NCBI GenBank assembly: GCA_965247355.1
Contig: OZ252011.1
Coordinates: 682,001-746,000, forward strand
Length of the DNA: 64,000 nt
Direction: 5' to 3'
From: RHLJ01 sp965247355
Lineage (GTDB): Bacteria > Bacteroidota > Rhodothermia > Balneolales > Balneolaceae
Below the pieces are notes generated by a model. It did no database searches, was not told the DNA's origin, and was given only the letters and a program-made list of their open reading frames with translations. A program made the translations under genes and the position numbers. Of the stretch, positions 9,353-17,763 are shown one piece after another (position 1 is the first letter of the stretch; the number at the start of each line of letters is the position of its first letter).

Positions 9353-9847
9353 CTAGTTTTTTTGTTTAAGTCTTTGTGTTTCCGGCTCGTCAAGTTTGCC
9401 TACCGGTTCAACAATCCAGGTAGTATTATCGCGATATACAATACGAACCTGAGTGCCAGCGGGAATTTCTCCTTCCATAGAACGTGCCTGCCATGATATT
9501 CCTTGAAAACGAATTCTTCCGTCATTCGTAATATCATCGATAGGCTCTAGCACATCCACGATCTGATCCATGGCTTCGAAATCTTCGTCAGCCACTTTGA
9601 AACTGCTTTCCCCTCCAAAATACTTTTTGAGAAAAGGAAGAGTAGCCACGGTCAACACTGCTGAGGTGAGAAACCATGCCAAAGTTGCAGTTATGGGATC
9701 ATCTAAAAATCCAAGAAAGCGGATAATGCCTACAAGTAATCCACTGAATCCCAAAATAACTGCCATACCACTTGGAATCACCCATTCAAGTGCCATCAGT
9801 ATGATTCCACCAATCAAAAAAATCCAGGTAAGCGTTTCTCCATCCAT
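9353..9847 (-). CDS. NfeD family membrane protein
   Basis: A 164-residue protein with hydrophobic segments near residues 7-27, 30-47 and 55-75, then a soluble C-terminal OB-fold-type domain containing GRIRFQGISWQARS and GTQVRIVYRDNTTWIVEPV. This is the short NfeD form without the N-terminal ClpP-like protease. It is first in an operon with two SPFH proteins, the arrangement expected for an NfeD-slipin partnership. A divergent ABC exporter starts 93 nt away. Confidence 0.88.
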   Translation of the reverse strand: MDGETLTWIFLIGGIILMALEWVIPSGMAVILGFSGLLVGIIRFLGFLDDPITATLAWFLTSAVLTVATLPFLKKYFGGESSFKVADEDFEAMDQIVDVLEPIDDITNDGRIRFQGISWQARSMEGEIPAGTQVRIVYRDNTTWIVEPVGKLDEPETQRLKQKN

Positions 9848-9940
9848 GATTCTTTAACTCTCATTCCGTTGAGTTGATAGATAGTAAATTGATAGCAAAA
9901 AATCTCAACTTCTTGGCATTATATTTGCCAAATTATATGC

Positions 9941-11725
9941 ATGAGTAAATCGGATGAAAAAGAGAAGCGTGGTCTGAAAAGCCTGAAAGATACGCTTGTT
10001 AAAATTTTTGCATTAAGTAAGCCTTATCGGGGACGATTCTATATCGCGACGGTACTTGTTTTGATTGGCTCCGGGATTTGGTTATCAGTACCATTAGGAC
10101 TTCGAGAGTTATTAGATGCCGTTTTTGAGCAGGGAAATGAGAGTCTGCTCAATCTGCTTGCACTTGGATTACTTGGACTTTTTGTATTGCAGGCATTTTT
10201 CACGTTCACAGGGAATTACTTTTTGGAATGGGTAGGAGAGAGGGTGGTTACCGATCTTCGAAAGAAAGTATATGAGTATCTTCATCGTCTTGGATTCAGG
10301 TTTTTTGCAGAGCGAAGATTGGGAGAGATTACTTCAAGATTGACCAATGATGTTGGATCAATTCGAACAGCATTGACAGATTCACTTCCACAGTTATTAA
10401 CCATCACTTTTTCGATGCTAGGTTCTGTTTCTTTGATGGTGCTACTAAACTGGAGATTGAGCGCTGTAATTTTTGCAACCGTTCCTTTTGTTACGATTGC
10501 TACTCGATACTTCGGACAAAAGATTCGAAAGCTCTCAAAGGGTATCCAAGATGAACTAGCAGATTCAACTGCAGTTGCCGAAGATGCGCTAGGTGCTGTA
10601 AGATTAGTAAAAGCATTCGTTCGTGAAGATTATGAAGTCGAACGCTATTCATCAGCTATTGAGAAACTATTTAAGACCGTCCGACGAAAAGTAGTTCTTA
10701 CTCAGTTCTTCTGGTCCGGTGTAGGAATTATGTTTATGGGTACGCTGGTAGTGATTTTCTGGTATGGAGGAAAAGAAGTGCTTGCTGACCGACTCACGGC
10801 CGGAGATTTGGTAGCTTTCATTATTTATGCTTTGAATATTTCCCGATCTATAAGTCAGACTTCGAGATTGTATACTGCAGTAAATACTGCAGCAGGTGCT
10901 TCAGAACGAATCTTTGAATTGTTGGAAGAAGTACCGGAAATAAAAGATCATAAGGATGCATTTGCACTGGATCATATTGAAGGTCAGATTAGTGTTGAGG
11001 GGCTGAATTTCGCCTATGATGATGACCGAACAATTCTTAAGAATATAACTTTTGAGGTGGAAGCTGGTCAGACTATAGCTTTAGTTGGACCAAGTGGTGC
11101 CGGAAAAACGACTCTTCTTAATTTAATTCCACGATTTTATGATGCACAGGAAGGAAGTATCAAAGTAGATGGTAAAGCTATAGAAGACGTTCAGGTGAAG
11201 TCTTTACGGGAGCATATTTCCATTGTACCACAGGAAGTACATTTATTTGGAACCAGCATCAAAGAGAATATTAAGTATGGAAAACTGGATGCCACCGATG
11301 AAGAAATTGAATCTGCGGCTAAAGATGCTAATGCTCATAATTTCATTTCAGAAATTCCAAAAGGGTACGATGCCATGATTGGAGAAAAAGGGGTGAAATT
11401 GAGTGGAGGTCAGCGGCAGCGTTTGGCTATTGCCCGTGCGATTCTGAAAAACCCTAAAATCTTGCTACTGGATGAAGCTACTTCATCGTTGGATTCAGAA
11501 TCAGAAGCACAGGTTCAGGAGGCATTGTACCGCTTAATGAAAGGAAGAACCACCTTTGTGATTGCTCACCGACTTTCAACGGTCCAACATGCAGACAGAA
11601 TTCTGGTATTGGATAAAGGAGAGATTGTGGAAGATGGCACCCATCAGGAATTGCTTGCTTCTGGTGGTTTATACAGTCACTTGTATGAGCTTCAGTTCCG
11701 TGATTTGGATATGGATATTGTCTAG
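9941..11725 (+). CDS. ABC exporter, fused membrane and ATPase domains (MsbA-like)
   Basis: A 594-residue half-transporter. An exporter-type membrane domain with about six helices (25-325) is followed by an ATP-binding domain with Walker A GPSGAGKT near 383-390, Q-loop region PQEVHLFG, signature LSGGQ near 487, Walker B ILLLDEATS near 507 and the switch His in IAHRLS. The family exports lipids, drugs or peptides as homo- or heterodimers; MsbA-type lipid A flipping is possible but not proven. The start at 9941 leaves a hydrophilic N terminus typical of these exporters. Its stop overlaps the convergent repeat-protein gene by 4 nt. Confidence 0.9.
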   Translation: MSKSDEKEKRGLKSLKDTLVKIFALSKPYRGRFYIATVLVLIGSGIWLSVPLGLRELLDAVFEQGNESLLNLLALGLLGLFVLQAFFTFTGNYFLEWVGERVVTDLRKKVYEYLHRLGFRFFAERRLGEITSRLTNDVGSIRTALTDSLPQLLTITFSMLGSVSLMVLLNWRLSAVIFATVPFVTIATRYFGQKIRKLSKGIQDELADSTAVAEDALGAVRLVKAFVREDYEVERYSSAIEKLFKTVRRKVVLTQFFWSGVGIMFMGTLVVIFWYGGKEVLADRLTAGDLVAFIIYALNISRSISQTSRLYTAVNTAAGASERIFELLEEVPEIKDHKDAFALDHIEGQISVEGLNFAYDDDRTILKNITFEVEAGQTIALVGPSGAGKTTLLNLIPRFYDAQEGSIKVDGKAIEDVQVKSLREHISIVPQEVHLFGTSIKENIKYGKLDATDEEIESAAKDANAHNFISEIPKGYDAMIGEKGVKLSGGQRQRLAIARAILKNPKILLLDEATSSLDSESEAQVQEALYRLMKGRTTFVIAHRLSTVQHADRILVLDKGEIVEDGTHQELLASGGLYSHLYELQFRDLDMDIV

Positions 11726-12786
11726 TTATCCGCGTTATACGCCTGGATAACTTCAGAATAACTCATATCAACAAGTAAACTTCGATCATCCAGAATTTTC
11801 AAAAATTCAACTGGAACACCTGAATTATAAAGCCCAATAATTCCTGAGTAGGAATAAGTATCCAGAAATCCAGAGGATTGCAGATCATCGAGGTAACTGG
11901 TTGGAACTCCACCATTATACAATCCGATAACGCTCGAGTAAGAAAATTCATCCAAATAGCCTGCTTCATTCATTTGATCAAGAAAAGAAGTAGGGACATC
12001 ACCATTGTACAATCCGATTACTCCAGAGTAGGAGAATTCATCCAAGTAACCAGCGGCATTCATTTGGTTTAAATAAGAGATAGAAACTCCGCCGTTGTAT
12101 AACCCAATCAAACCTGAATAGGAAAACTCATCAAGGTAACCGGCTTCCTGCATCTGATCTAAATACTGTGTTGGTACATCTCCATTATACAAACCAATAA
12201 TTGCCGAATAAGAGAATTCATCTAAATAACCCGCTGCATTCATTTGGTTAAGATATTCGATAGGTACATTCCCATTGTATAGCCCAATGATGGCAGAGTA
12301 AGAAAATTCATCCAGATAGCCCGCATTATCTAATAAGGTTAGATATTCAATGGGAACATTTCCATTGTACAATCCCTGTACAGCGCTTCCGGAAAACTGA
12401 TCCGGGAAGGTTTCATTGATTGCCTGAAGGTAATCCAGGTAAGAAGTATTTACCTGACCTAATGCCTGAGGAGCAGGAGGAGCAGGGAAGTTCTGAATAT
12501 CAGGAACGCTTGGCACATTAATTTCCGGCACATTTACCTCAACATTGAAACCGTCATCATCAAATACAAAAACGGATGCTGGTCCTCCTATAAAGAACCA
12601 CGCTCCGGCAATTACAGTGAATAAAAGAATAGCCACTACATTTCTTCTTGCGGTGGGTTTAGGATAATCAATATCATCTTCTTCAAGAAAGTCATCCTGC
12701 CCTGGAATTTCATTAGCTTTTTCGTCTATGTATTCATCCAGATCAAAATCAGGAGAATTTCCGCTATTTCTGAATCTTTGTGCCAT
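11722..12786 (-). CDS. Single-pass membrane protein with seven 30-residue repeats (paralogue A)
   Basis: 354 residues, family not recognised. The cytoplasmic N terminus carries MAQRF and the motif DFDLDEYIDE (13-22), which recurs in all four tandem paralogues. One transmembrane segment spans about 49-67. It is followed by an acidic, Pro-rich linker (NVPEINVPSVPDI; PAPPAPQA). Residues 131-340 are exactly seven 30-residue repeats of the form FSYSxIIGLYNGxVPxxYLxxMxxAGYLDE, then a partial eighth ending SYSEVIQAYNADN. Each repeat looks like two short helices joined at Asn-Gly and Val-Pro. Last gene of a four-gene operon. It resembles, only in style, the VTPEYI-type helical repeats of some BlaR1/anti-sigma proteins. 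Function unknown; an extracytoplasmic binding scaffold is inferred. Confidence 0.85.
   Translation of the reverse strand: MAQRFRNSGNSPDFDLDEYIDEKANEIPGQDDFLEEDDIDYPKPTARRNVVAILLFTVIAGAWFFIGGPASVFVFDDDGFNVEVNVPEINVPSVPDIQNFPAPPAPQALGQVNTSYLDYLQAINETFPDQFSGSAVQGLYNGNVPIEYLTLLDNAGYLDEFSYSAIIGLYNGNVPIEYLNQMNAAGYLDEFSYSAIIGLYNGDVPTQYLDQMQEAGYLDEFSYSGLIGLYNGGVSISYLNQMNAAGYLDEFSYSGVIGLYNGDVPTSFLDQMNEAGYLDEFSYSSVIGLYNGGVPTSYLDDLQSSGFLDTYSYSGIIGLYNSGVPVEFLKILDDRSLLVDMSYSEVIQAYNADN
11767..12396 (-). repeat. Seven in-frame 90-bp coding repeats
   Basis: Seven consecutive 90-nt units encode the 30-residue repeats of paralogue A (residues 131-340) with no indels. Middle units are nearly identical at protein level but differ at synonymous positions, so they are not a very recent tandem expansion. 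Confidence 0.85.
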
Positions 12787-12792
12787 AGTATT

Positions 12793-13638
12793 TTAATTTC
12801 CTTCTTGATATGCCTGAATAATTCCGTCAGTAGTAATTTTATCAATTAAGCCGAGTTTATCTAATTGTTCCAGAAAACTGGAAGGCACATTTGCTTCGTG
12901 AAACTGTTGAACTGTTTCATTACTTAGTTTTTCGTTAAGACCTAATTTTGTAATCTCTTCAGAATATTCCTGAAAACTTACATTTATCTGTCTGGCTTCT
13001 TCAGCTAGCCGTTCTGCATCACCACGCTCACTAGCCCGTAAATTCTGAAGCTCTCTCAGTGCTTCCTGAATTCCGAGTTGGCTTGCTTCACCAATAGCTT
13101 CACCAAATTCCGGAGAATTGCCAATTCCTTCGAGAGCTTCCATAGCGGTTCTTAGTGCAAATTCACGAAGCTCGTTCATTTCTGCCGTATTTTCCAGCTC
13201 GGTCATACTTATTCCAATGTCTTCTAAAGCTTCTAATCCCTCTAGTCCTTCAAGACCTTCTAAAGCTTCTAAACCCTCGAGCTCTGAAAGCCGCTCTAGT
13301 TCTCTTAAATCCACAACCTGTACACCTTTACCAATTGTAGCATCTGTAACTGAGGGTTCGGGTGGCTGGGGAACCGGAACGGTGTAATCTGTCTGGTATT
13401 TATCAATTCCAAAGATATTGCCATATACCTGCATGGGATTCCAGTTGTTGAAATAAAGCAGAGACAGGATTCCAAAACCGCCTAGAAAAAGCATATTTCT
13501 AAACCAGTTCGATTTAGAAGGTTTAGGCGAATGTTGATAGTCACCAGAATCAGTTTTTTGATTAGCCTGTTCATCAATGTAACTATCCAGATCGAAGTCA
13601 CTTGATTGATTATTGCGATATGAATTTCTTTGTGCCAT
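12793..13638 (-). CDS. Single-pass membrane protein with Leu-Glu-Gly repeat segment (paralogue B)
   Basis: 281 residues, the divergent member of the tandem family. It keeps the N-terminal SDFDLDSYIDEQA motif (13-25), one membrane segment (about 47-62), the juxtamembrane NNWNPMQVYGNIFG motif and a Pro-rich linker. Residues 112-140 are a low-complexity Leu/Glu/Gly run built on EGLEALEGLEG units. A long amphipathic helical region (about 145-225) follows, then a single copy of the family repeat and the conserved terminus IIQAYQEGN. Stop-to-start gaps on both sides are 6 nt. The helical part may oligomerise or act as a coiled-coil stalk; that is inference. No enzyme motif is visible. Confidence 0.8.
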   Translation of the reverse strand: MAQRNSYRNNQSSDFDLDSYIDEQANQKTDSGDYQHSPKPSKSNWFRNMLFLGGFGILSLLYFNNWNPMQVYGNIFGIDKYQTDYTVPVPQPPEPSVTDATIGKGVQVVDLRELERLSELEGLEALEGLEGLEGLEALEDIGISMTELENTAEMNELREFALRTAMEALEGIGNSPEFGEAIGEASQLGIQEALRELQNLRASERGDAERLAEEARQINVSFQEYSEEITKLGLNEKLSNETVQQFHEANVPSSFLEQLDKLGLIDKITTDGIIQAYQEGN

Positions 13639-13644
13639 AATAAT

Positions 13645-14625
13645 TTATTGTCCGTCTATTTGATATGCATCTACTACTGATTGGGAGGACATGTTTTCAA
13701 GTAATCCTCGTTCATCCAGAGTTTTGATAAAAGAAATTGGAACGTTGTTTGTATACAACCGCGAGATTGAAGTACTTCCGAAATCATTCATTAGTCCTTC
13801 GTTCGCTAACTCAGCAATGTAAGATGTAGGAACCTGATTTGAATATAATCGGGAGATGGAAGTGCCTCCGAATTCATCTAAAACGCCAGCATTTCTAAGC
13901 TCAATTATATATTCGAAAGGAACCTGATTTGAATATAATGTAGAAATCGAAGACCCTCCAAAATTGTCTATTACATTCGCGTCCTTCAGTTTTTCAAGAT
14001 AGTCAAAGGGTACATTGTTGTTATACATTGTTGAGATAGAAGAGCCCCCAAAGTTATCAATGATCCCAGCTTGACCTAGTTTCTGAAGATATTCGAATGG
14101 TACATTATTAGTATAAAGAGTAGTGATAGACGAACCACCGAAATTATCCAGAATGCCAGCCTGTCCGAGTTGATCAATATATTCTATAGGTACATTATTT
14201 TGATACAAAGTAGAAAGTGAGGAGCTTCCGAAATTATCAAGATACCCGAGTTCGTTTAACTCAGCCATATAATCAGTAAAACTGATGTCAAGACTGGAAG
14301 AACCAGCCTGAGGAGGTATATTTACATCAATATCAGGAATATCCACATTGATAGGAGGGATTTGAATATTTACACCGCCAGCTTGTGTGACTTCTTCACC
14401 AAAAAAGAAATTGTAAGCATTATTCGGGCTCCAGTCGAAATACCATAAAAAAGAAGCAACACTTACGGCACAAATCAGGATCAGGTTTTTCGTAAAAGAA
14501 GTAGAGACCGGCTCCAGTTCTTCCAACTCAGGTTTTTGAGATTGATCAGACTGTTCAGCCAGATATTCATCCAGATTAAAATCTGAATCGTTTTGATTTG
14601 AAGATTTGGATCTTTGTTTCGTCAT
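13645..14625 (-). CDS. Single-pass membrane protein with six 30-residue repeats (paralogue C)
   Basis: 326 residues. The N-terminal motif is SDFNLDEYLAEQ (14-25). A membrane segment (about 46-61) is followed by FDWSPNNAYNFFFGEE, nearly the same as in paralogue D. A linker rich in Ile/Pro/Asp (NIQIPPINVDIPDIDVNIPP) precedes residues 132-311, exactly six 30-residue repeats of FGGSSISTLYxNxVPFEYLxxLxxAGIIDN, then the shared tail SVVDAYQIDGQ. Repeats are more alike within this protein than to paralogue A, so each gene has expanded or homogenised its own set. Function unknown. Confidence 0.83.
   Translation of the reverse strand: MTKQRSKSSNQNDSDFNLDEYLAEQSDQSQKPELEELEPVSTSFTKNLILICAVSVASFLWYFDWSPNNAYNFFFGEEVTQAGGVNIQIPPINVDIPDIDVNIPPQAGSSSLDISFTDYMAELNELGYLDNFGSSSLSTLYQNNVPIEYIDQLGQAGILDNFGGSSITTLYTNNVPFEYLQKLGQAGIIDNFGGSSISTMYNNNVPFDYLEKLKDANVIDNFGGSSISTLYSNQVPFEYIIELRNAGVLDEFGGTSISRLYSNQVPTSYIAELANEGLMNDFGSTSISRLYTNNVPISFIKTLDERGLLENMSSQSVVDAYQIDGQ
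13693..14232 (-). repeat. Six in-frame 90-bp coding repeats
   Basis: Six 90-nt units encode residues 132-311 of paralogue C. The phase matches that of paralogue A: an aromatic residue opens each unit and LYxNxVP lies at the centre. Confidence 0.8.
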
Positions 14626-14637
14626 AATGCTGTTTAT

Positions 14638-15561
14638 TTAATTTCCTTCAGCCTCATATAAGTCAACGATGTCTATAAAATTGAGTTCGTCAATTAATCC
14701 TTTAGCTTTTAACTCGTTCAGAAACTCTATGGTTACCCCATTTTCATAAAACTCGGTGATATCAACGAAAGAAAAACTGCCTATATAACCATTTTCTTCT
14801 AATCCTCTAAGGTAATCCATGGATACATTAGCAGAATAAAACTCAGTAATATCAACAAAGGAAAGGTCATCCAAAATACCCATTTCATCTAATTGATCAA
14901 GGTATTCAAAAGGGATGTTATTTTCATAGAATTCAGTGATATCTACAAATGATAAATCACCCAGATAACCTGCCTGATCTAAGGCTTGTAAATATTCAAT
15001 GGGAATTCTGCTATCATAAAACTCTGAGATATCAACAAAAGAAAAGTCATCCAGTAAGTTAGCTCCATCTAATACTTCAAGATACGAAACGGGGACTTCT
15101 GAGCTATATAATTGGCGGGCGTCAAATCCAGAAAGCTTGTTATCTCCGATAAGACCTTTATCTCTTAATTCAACGAGGTAATCTAAAACAGAAGAGTTAG
15201 AAGGTTCAACAGCGGGTTCAAAATCAGCAAAACGGGGAGCTTCGGCGACTAAAGTTTGTTCTGCATCCGGAGTGACTGCCTGACCACCCTCTTCAAATAC
15301 AAATACCGGGCTCTCACCTTCAAAGAAATAGGTATATGCATTACGCGGACTCCAGTCAAAAGCCCATAAAAAAATGGTAGTAATTACAGCTACTACCAGT
15401 AATGAATTCTTAATAAGGTCTGAGCGCTCTTCAGAAACATCTTCGAGTTGATCTTCCGTTTCAGGATGTTGAGCTTTCTCGTCCAGATATCCGTCTAAAT
15501 CGAATTCAGAATCGAGATCATTTTTAAGAGGACGGTTTTTAAAATTTCCCTGTTGTGCCAT
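14638..15561 (-). CDS. Single-pass membrane protein with five 30-residue repeats (paralogue D)
   Basis: 307 residues, first gene of the four-gene operon. The N terminus has SEFDLDGYLDEKA (18-30). A membrane segment (about 52-66) is followed by FDWSPRNAYTYFFEGE. After an acidic linker come a slightly longer first unit (141-172), four 30-residue repeats of FSFVDITEFYxNxIPxEYLxxLxxxGYLDD (173-292) and the terminus FIDIVDLYEAEGN. The FSFVDITEFY face is peculiar to this paralogue, while the VP/IP-xxYL half is shared. The operon promoter should lie between 15561 and the terminator at 15639. Confidence 0.83.
   Translation of the reverse strand: MAQQGNFKNRPLKNDLDSEFDLDGYLDEKAQHPETEDQLEDVSEERSDLIKNSLLVVAVITTIFLWAFDWSPRNAYTYFFEGESPVFVFEEGGQAVTPDAEQTLVAEAPRFADFEPAVEPSNSSVLDYLVELRDKGLIGDNKLSGFDARQLYSSEVPVSYLEVLDGANLLDDFSFVDISEFYDSRIPIEYLQALDQAGYLGDLSFVDITEFYENNIPFEYLDQLDEMGILDDLSFVDITEFYSANVSMDYLRGLEENGYIGSFSFVDITEFYENGVTIEFLNELKAKGLIDELNFIDIVDLYEAEGN
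14686..15141 (-). repeat. Five coding repeats of paralogue D
   Basis: One 96-nt unit and four 90-nt units encode residues 141-292 of paralogue D, in the same phase as the repeats in paralogues A and C. Confidence 0.78.
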
Positions 15562-15638
15562 ATTTCTTTTTTGAAAAGAGTTCCGTTCAAAGACGAGTGT
15601 AGCGCTGTGATTGTTTCAATTAAACTCAAGACTATAAA

Positions 15639-15665
15639 AAAAGCCCTTCGGTTTGAAGGGCTTTT
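15639..15665 (-). terminator. Rho-independent terminator of the von Willebrand gene
   Basis: An 11-bp stem (aaagcccttc / gaagggcttt core) with a 5-nt loop. On the minus strand it is followed by a run of T, just after the stop codon at 15673. It separates the von Willebrand gene from the four-paralogue operon. Confidence 0.88.
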
Positions 15666-15672
15666 GGAAAGC

Positions 15673-17574
15673 TTAGTTTTTAGATTGTCCCTGCCAGAGC
15701 AGTTCAGCAAGTTCTGCTATTTTGATAAACTCGGCTCGATAGCCCTGTTCATCTCTGCCTTTTCCTTTCTTTGCAAGTTGATTCACCATTTCAAAAGAGG
15801 AGGAACCTTTGAATTTCGAATCTCTGAGTAGCATACCAAATGATGCTACAGATGCAGCAAAAGATAGGTTTTCAGAAAGCTCGGTGTTAACCTGTTTCTT
15901 ATCAACGACTCTGTAAATCAATTTACTTTGATCACCATCGGGTTGTTTGTAGCGAAGTTTTACAGTCATGATCTCATCATTAAAACCATTAACTGGATTT
16001 GTAGGAGTTTGATACTTAAGCGGATCAACATCTGTGAGATTATTATCGATTTCGACTCCAGTTGGAATCACTTCATAAAGAGCAGTTACGGTATGTCCTG
16101 AACCAAGTTCTCCTGCATCTTTTTTGTCATTGTTGAAGTCTTCATCGGCAAGTAACCTGTTTTCATAGCCAATCAGTCTATATGCCTGAACATTCTGAGG
16201 ATTGAATTCCACCTGGATTTTAACATCCTTGGCGATAGTATGAAGCGTACCACCCATTTCTGAAACGAGTACTTTCTTAGCTTCAAGCAAATTATCTATG
16301 TAGTAGTAATTACCATTCCCATGATTGGCAATTTTCTCCATTTTGGAATCCTTCAGATTCCCGGTTCCGAATCCAAGTACTGAGAGGAAAATTCCATGCT
16401 CACGTTTTTCTTCAATAAGTTTCACAAGAGCTTCATCATTAGAAACTCCTACATTGAAGTCACCATCAGTTGCAAGAATTACCCGGTTATTAGCGTCTTC
16501 ACGGAAATTTTCCATTGCAACCTGATACGCTTGTTGAATACCAGCCGCTCCTGCAGTTGATCCACCTGACTGTAGTTTGTCTAAAGATTCAAGAATCGTT
16601 TCTTTTTCATATCCTGAAGTTGGAGGGAGAACAAGACCCGAACTTCCTGCATAAACTACAATGGATACATAATCTTCTTCCCGTAGCTGATTAACGAGGA
16701 GTTTGAATCCTTTTTTGAGGAGAGGAAGCTTGTCATAAGAACTCATTGATCCTGAAACATCTAACAGAAATACCAAATTACTGGGTGGAAGGTTATCTGC
16801 TTCTACTCGTTCTCCCTGAATTCCAATTTGGACCAGGTGGTGTTGCGGATTCCATGGAGCAGGAGCAACTTCTGTGAGTACTGAGAATGGATCATCACCT
16901 TTTGGAGCGGGATAATTGTAATTGAAATAATTGATCATTTCCTCAATTCTGACTGCATCGGCTGGAGGTAGATAGCCGTCGGTGATCATTCGACGAACAT
17001 TCGAGTAAGAGGCTCCATCTACATCTATCGAAAAAGTAGAAAGAGGAGTTTTCTGAGCCCAATTGAATACGTTTTCAGAGATTGCATCGTATTCTTCGTT
17101 GCCATGGAGAGGAGCTGCAGCATATAAATGCCTGTTTCCTTGCCCAGCAATTCCGGGAGAGCTCTGGAGCACAATCGAAGACATTACCTTTTGTGATTCG
17201 GCATTGACAGCCTGTCCTGATACGACTATTTCATCTAGCTCAAGTATTTCGGGTTTTAGTTGAATGACAAGGTTTTTAATTCCTTCTTTCCCAACGGATA
17301 CTTTTTGTTCATAGGTTGTATAACCGATATAAGTAACCAGAAGGATATGAGTTCCTTCGGGGACTAATAGTTCAAATTTCCCGTCAATATCAGTTGTGGT
17401 TCCTAATTTCTGTTCTTTAACAGATACCCATACTGAAGGGAGAGGATCTTTTGTTTCAAAATCCAGTACTACACCGGAAATTGAAACCTGCAGGTTTTTC
17501 TCTTGATGATTTGGAATGGATGTTTCTAAGATGGGAGAGAGCGTGAAGAGTAACGTAGCAATCAGAAGCTTCAT
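15673..17574 (-). CDS. von Willebrand A protein with carboxypeptidase-regulatory-like domain
   Basis: 633 residues. A signal peptide (about 1-19) is followed by a CarboxypepD_reg-like beta-sandwich (about 30-110: VSGVVLDF-type opening, TTDIDGKFEL), a YfbK-type N-terminal region (FSIDVDGASYSNVRRM, about 180) and a VWA domain with an intact MIDAS DxSxS (LLDVSGSMSS, about 268). A DUF3520-like C-terminal region fills the rest. This is the usual YfbK-type architecture. Such exported proteins are thought to bind protein partners through Mg2+ at the MIDAS; the partner is unknown. It lies just upstream of the four repeat proteins on the same strand, separated by a strong terminator. Confidence 0.88.
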   Translation of the reverse strand: MKLLIATLLFTLSPILETSIPNHQEKNLQVSISGVVLDFETKDPLPSVWVSVKEQKLGTTTDIDGKFELLVPEGTHILLVTYIGYTTYEQKVSVGKEGIKNLVIQLKPEILELDEIVVSGQAVNAESQKVMSSIVLQSSPGIAGQGNRHLYAAAPLHGNEEYDAISENVFNWAQKTPLSTFSIDVDGASYSNVRRMITDGYLPPADAVRIEEMINYFNYNYPAPKGDDPFSVLTEVAPAPWNPQHHLVQIGIQGERVEADNLPPSNLVFLLDVSGSMSSYDKLPLLKKGFKLLVNQLREEDYVSIVVYAGSSGLVLPPTSGYEKETILESLDKLQSGGSTAGAAGIQQAYQVAMENFREDANNRVILATDGDFNVGVSNDEALVKLIEEKREHGIFLSVLGFGTGNLKDSKMEKIANHGNGNYYYIDNLLEAKKVLVSEMGGTLHTIAKDVKIQVEFNPQNVQAYRLIGYENRLLADEDFNNDKKDAGELGSGHTVTALYEVIPTGVEIDNNLTDVDPLKYQTPTNPVNGFNDEIMTVKLRYKQPDGDQSKLIYRVVDKKQVNTELSENLSFAASVASFGMLLRDSKFKGSSSFEMVNQLAKKGKGRDEQGYRAEFIKIAELAELLWQGQSKN

Positions 17575-17763
17575 AATAACACCTCTTGGTTAATTAAAGA
17601 TAACTGAGATACAATAACGTTATAAAGCAAGGTCTTGTATCACATGTGAATGTTATTAAGACGAACGAAGGCTATGAAAATTCTTATCACGTTTATTTTC
17701 CATTAAAAAAGCTATTTTTTGGAGCAGCCAATGTGTAAACACAAAACCGATAACCGATTAATT

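Noticed and set aside
13118..13387. Ser-rich plus-strand frame opposite paralogue B
   Set aside because: It is the antisense of the Leu/Glu/Gly repeat, which yields a Ser/Pro-rich shadow.
15673..17574. VWA protein as part of a MoxR/BatA aerotolerance operon
   Set aside because: No MoxR ATPase or BatB-E genes nearby; the architecture is the stand-alone YfbK type.
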